DNA of 64,000 nt from Luidia sarsii (Eukaryota; Echinodermata; Asteroidea; Paxillosida; Luidiidae): assembly GCA_949987565.1 (NCBI GenBank), contig OX465103.1, positions 11,439,032 to 11,503,031 on the forward strand. The letters are read 5' to 3'. Below are positions 61,354-64,000 of the stretch, piece after piece (within the stretch, counting starts at the first letter, position 1; each line of letters begins with the position of its first letter). The notes under the pieces are model-generated. The model was not told the origin of the DNA. It saw only the letters and a program-made list of their open reading frames with translations, and made no database searches. The position numbers were made by a program, and so were the translations under genes.

Positions 61354-61538
61354 TTAGAATGTTTTTCCAGTTCCCATTCGTTTGAGTTTGTGCTTGTTGG
61401 GTCGGCCTTTGCGGACAATTTTCTTGATGCGGCGATGGCTCATCCAGATTGGGTAGTTGCCGTGCTCATTCCTCAGGCTCCTCTGTTTGGCCTGGGACTG
61501 GTCGTCGTCGTCTTCCATGTCGGCCTCTGGCTCGGAGC
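61354..61538 (-). CDS. LLPH: LLPH coding exon 3 (conserved block, stop)
   Basis: The acceptor is TCTCCACAG. It encodes an acidic stretch MEDDDDQSQ, the conserved EHGNYPIWMSHRRIKKIVRK and a basic tail ending KRMGTGKTF, then TAA at 61356-61354. Confidence 0.95.
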
Positions 61539-62831
61539 CTGTGGAGATTGGTGAAGGCGCAAATCTTAACAAAACCCAGAGCCAGTTCTCTCCTGACACC
61601 ACCTCGTCTTCCGATTCGTCCTTCCGAGTATTAAGACGTCACCGAAGCGAGTAGCCTCATCCCAATTTTTTTTTCTTTTCAAAATCTACCGCAAGGCCTC
61701 GGCCAGTTTGCTGCTTGAGTGGGTGATGATGTCTGCACTTAGAAAAAGAGGTGCCGGGCTCGAATCCCACCCCAAGGTCCCTCAAGGCTTTTCAAGCAGG
61801 GAATTTCTCAGATGAAAATGGGAATGGGGAATTTCTTGTGTTATATACATTTAAGGTGCGTGTACGAAATTTCCCCATTATGTGGGAAATGCAACGTTTA
61901 AAAAAGGTTACTTTTCCGCTGGCCTCCTTTAGGTAAACCTGGGTAACCCGAAGTGCTGGTATCTCACTGGACAAGTATAGGATAAGGATGTCAGGGTTTG
62001 GATGGGTAGATTCGGGGGAAAAGTAATCAAATGCACACATTATGCCCAGGCCTGCGGACTGGTACGCGGCAACCGGTAACCCATCAAGGGCTGGGTGCAC
62101 GTCGGGGCAGGCCAGACCTCCATCGAAACCGTGCCACAACAGCTGGGCTAAGTGGAGAGCTCACCTGGCTCGGCGTCCTCCTTCTGAGCTCCAGCCGACT
62201 TGCTGGCCTGAAGCTTTTCCTGGTCGGGGACAAATCGCAGATCGTAGGTGGTACCCGAGGCCTGGTTGACCGTCGGCTTGTTCAGGATCTGTTCCCGAAC
62301 ATCTGTGACTGTGGGGGGGGGGGGGGGGTGACACATCAAATAATGCACACATCATCAGCCGGGGGTTGACAAAAGTTGGAGTGAGGTTTGAGGCTTTGCA
62401 CGGTGGATGCTGTACTCAAGCTGCTGGTCTACGGGTACGTAGTGGCTCTGTGAGAGAACCAGTGAGCATGAACTTTTGGCCGGGATGCTGAGAAAGGTCC
62501 AGCTAGGATTGATACGTCAGGCCCTATCAATGATCAGAATAGACCTCAGGATCAGAACTTTTTTGACGGGGACAGGGGGAGGGGGGGATGGTGGGACGGG
62601 GAGACGGGGAGGGGGGGATGTGGGAGGAGGGGGGGGGGGGGGACGGGGAGACGGGGAGGGGGGGGTGGGGTTTGGGGGCTCACATTTGTAGACTTCCTTC
62701 TCCGGCTCCTCTTCCCCGGGCTTGAGCAGTCCCAGGATCTTCTTGAGCCGCCTGGCTTCGCGGGGCGCGTTGCGGGCCCTCTTGACGGCTCTCATCTTCC
62801 TCATGCGCTTGCTGCGTATACTCTTGGCCAT
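61354..62831 (-). CDS. LLPH: LLP homolog (LAPS18-like nucleolar protein)
   Basis: Three exons on the minus strand (62684-62831, 62165-62308, 61354-61538) join in frame to 158 aa; human LLPH is 129 aa. The N-terminus MAKSIRSKRMRKMRAVKRAR followed by NAPREARRLKKIL matches human MAKSLRSKWKRKMRAEKRKK with NAPKEASRLKSIL. The C-terminal EHGNYPIWMSHRRIKKI matches the QHGQYPIWMNQRQRKRL block, and a lysine/arginine-rich end follows. The middle (exon 2 and the acidic DDDDQSQ of exon 3) is poorly conserved and accounts for the extra length. The family is a small basic nucleolar protein linked to large-subunit ribosome biogenesis, and to neuronal growth in studies of the Aplysia and mammalian proteins. 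The start context GGCAAGATGG is strong. Transcription converges on the VWA/Cache gene. Confidence 0.95.
61690..61795 (+). repeat. Second tRNA-like SINE family, copy
   Basis: AGGCCTCGGCCAGTTTGCTG and, about 50 bases on, GTGCCGGGCTCGAATCCCAC resemble box A and box B of a tRNA head. It lies in LLPH intron 2. Confidence 0.45.
62165..62308 (-). CDS. LLPH: LLPH coding exon 2
   Basis: It encodes TDVREQILNKPTVNQASGTT and continues YDLRFVPDQEKLQASKSAGA. The acceptor follows a long run of C and reads CACAG, with a second in-frame AG six bases on. The donor is GTGAGC. Length and phase fit both neighbours. Confidence 0.88.
62311..62329 (-). promoter_or_regulatory. LLPH: Poly-C polypyrimidine tract before LLPH exon 2
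   Basis: A run of about 17 G on the plus strand is, on the LLPH strand, a C-only pyrimidine tract directly before the CACAG acceptor. Confidence 0.6.
62565..62675 (+). repeat. G-rich tract, possible G-quadruplex, LLPH intron 1
   Basis: GGGGACAGGGGGAGGGGGGG, GGACGGGGAGACGGGGAGG and a run of about 14 G recur over 110 bp, close to the LLPH exon 1 donor. The coding strand is C-rich. Confidence 0.8.
62684..62831 (-). CDS. LLPH: LLPH coding exon 1
   Basis: Starts at ATG (62831 reading down) in a strong context and encodes the diagnostic basic N-terminus, then LKKILGLLKPGEEEPEKEVY. Ends at a GTGAGC donor in phase 1. Confidence 0.94.
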
Positions 62832-62939
62832 CTTGCCGGCGGTTCTGTCGTCCTCCGCACAGGTTCAACTGAATGGTCCTCCGTCGGGGGGCAGGGAAAC
62901 AACTGAGTGAGGGAAAGAGTAAGAGACCAATTTCACCAT

Positions 62940-63150
62940 TATTCCTCTTCCTCTCTTCTCTTTTTCCTCCTCCTCTTTCTCCTCTTCATCCTCCAGTCTC
63001 AGTACATCCTCTTCATCCTCCATCTTCTGCTCCTCTCCTCTCTCCCTCCTGCTCTTTCAAGACTTCATCCAGTTCATCCACTTTACCATCTTCCTCCTGT
63101 TTCTCCTTGGCTTATCTATATTGTTGTCATCCCCATCAATCATCTTCATC
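62940..63150 (+). repeat. CTCCTC-rich tract upstream of LLPH
   Basis: TTCCTCCTCCTCTTTCTCC and similar strings. The 90-residue frames over it are low-complexity. Confidence 0.8.
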
Positions 63151-63667
63151 ATCATGAATCACAATCAATTGAATAATTGTTATAAATATATAATGAATGG
63201 TAAGTAAATCAGCATTAATCATTCATTATGATTTTTGATCATAAAAAATAAAAATAAAAATTCTTTACTTTAGTATAGAATTATTTTTTTACAATCAATT
63301 TGGTATTTCCCATTAAAATACACATTACAGCGGGTGCTGGGGATTTGGGCTCTATTTAGTACTGTACCACCTAAGGCTCTAGTGCTACAGTGTTGTCTTA
63401 TTGAGACTAATGAGTACAATGTACAATAGTTACATCATGACATACATCACGTTGTACACCCTACACGTACGTACTGCGTAGTGCATACCGTATGTCCGGA
63501 AACTGGCCCAATACAGATAATGCTTTCAAAGGAAGAACTACAGCTACCGGACACAACTGTGCCACATAATCACAATCAACAAAAGTGCTCTTTCTTCTCT
63601 TTCGTGTCGATTCAATCAATTAGGGCTAAATAGGTCGCCTCGACCATGGCTCGACAAACTACTCACC

Positions 63668-63720
63668 GTACCTTTGCCACACAAACGTCACACGTGCAAT
63701 GTATTGAGCAAGCTAAAGCT
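63668..63720 (-). other. LLPH: Possible non-coding 5' exon of LLPH
   Basis: Reading the minus strand, TACG|GTGAGT near 63667 is a strong donor, and ATTCAG about 40 bases before the LLPH ATG could be its acceptor. A non-coding first exon is plausible for this gene but rests only on splice-site patterns. Confidence 0.2.
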
Positions 63721-64000
63721 CTTTAATCTAATCAGCGTGGTGCCCACACTGTACAAGCGTGTAACTTACGCTTAGAGAAACTGGACTTCAGACCGTTGTC
63801 GACAGAGCATTGACTTGATCTAGTCTTCTTTTTTTATTTTAAAGAAAGGTTGATTTTTATTTTCTCTGGTAACTTAATCATTCAGCTATATGCCACCTAA
63901 TATCAATGAATGAATATTTAAATAATCAATAACATCCTTGAAATGGAATAGATGGTAGCAAGACTACGATTCGTGGTCAGGGCTGCCGTTCTACTTTTGT

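Larger units (their letters stand above)
62832..64000. other. LLPH upstream region
   Basis: Begins with the probable LLPH leader (about 62832-62880), then a CTCCTC-rich tract (62940-63150), an AT-rich stretch with ATAAAAATAAAA sequence (63180-63300) and moderately balanced sequence to the end. No gene is recognised. Confidence 0.45.

Overview
This is a stretch of animal nuclear genome, most likely from a marine invertebrate. The signs are multi-exon genes with GT-AG introns, GC-rich exons in AT-rich introns, dispersed tRNA-derived SINEs, many short inverted-repeat elements and minisatellites. I favour an invertebrate deuterostome (echinoderm, hemichordate or amphioxus type), but the sequence alone does not settle the phylum. 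I can support four protein-coding genes; almost all other open frames are fortuitous.

Layout. (1) 1-29559, plus strand: UBE2H, a ubiquitin-conjugating E2. Exons 2-7 are present and exon 1 is not found, so positions 1-11500 are probably intron 1. The introns are large and repeat-rich, and one holds a 64-bp minisatellite. (2) 29560-37546: UBE2H 3' UTR and spacer. (3) 37547-44466, plus: KLHDC10, a kelch-repeat Cul2-type substrate receptor, complete in 8 exons (398 aa). (4) 44467-47270: spacer with foldback elements. (5) 47271-58218, plus: a compact VWA/Cache protein of the calcium-channel alpha2delta type, complete in 12 exons (591 aa), with a signal peptide and a GPI-like tail. (6) 61354-62831, minus: LLPH, a small basic nucleolar protein, complete in 3 coding exons (158 aa) and convergent with the previous gene. 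(7) 62832-64000: its upstream region.

UBE2H and KLHDC10 both act in ubiquitination and, as I recall, are also near neighbours at human 7q32, so the pair may be an old linkage. The VWA/Cache protein would act at the cell surface and LLPH in the nucleolus; nothing ties them to the ubiquitin pair.

The most distinctive content outside the genes is a dense set of non-autonomous mobile elements. It includes a TTAA-flanked MITE in two copies, a long-TIR foldback element in two copies each with a perfect 9-bp target duplication (one nested inside another hairpin element), a roughly 340-390 bp TIR element in four copies, several hairpin families, two tRNA-derived SINE families, and GTACATGTAC palindromes concentrated in the first 22 kb. 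No CRISPR, operon or prokaryotic feature is present.
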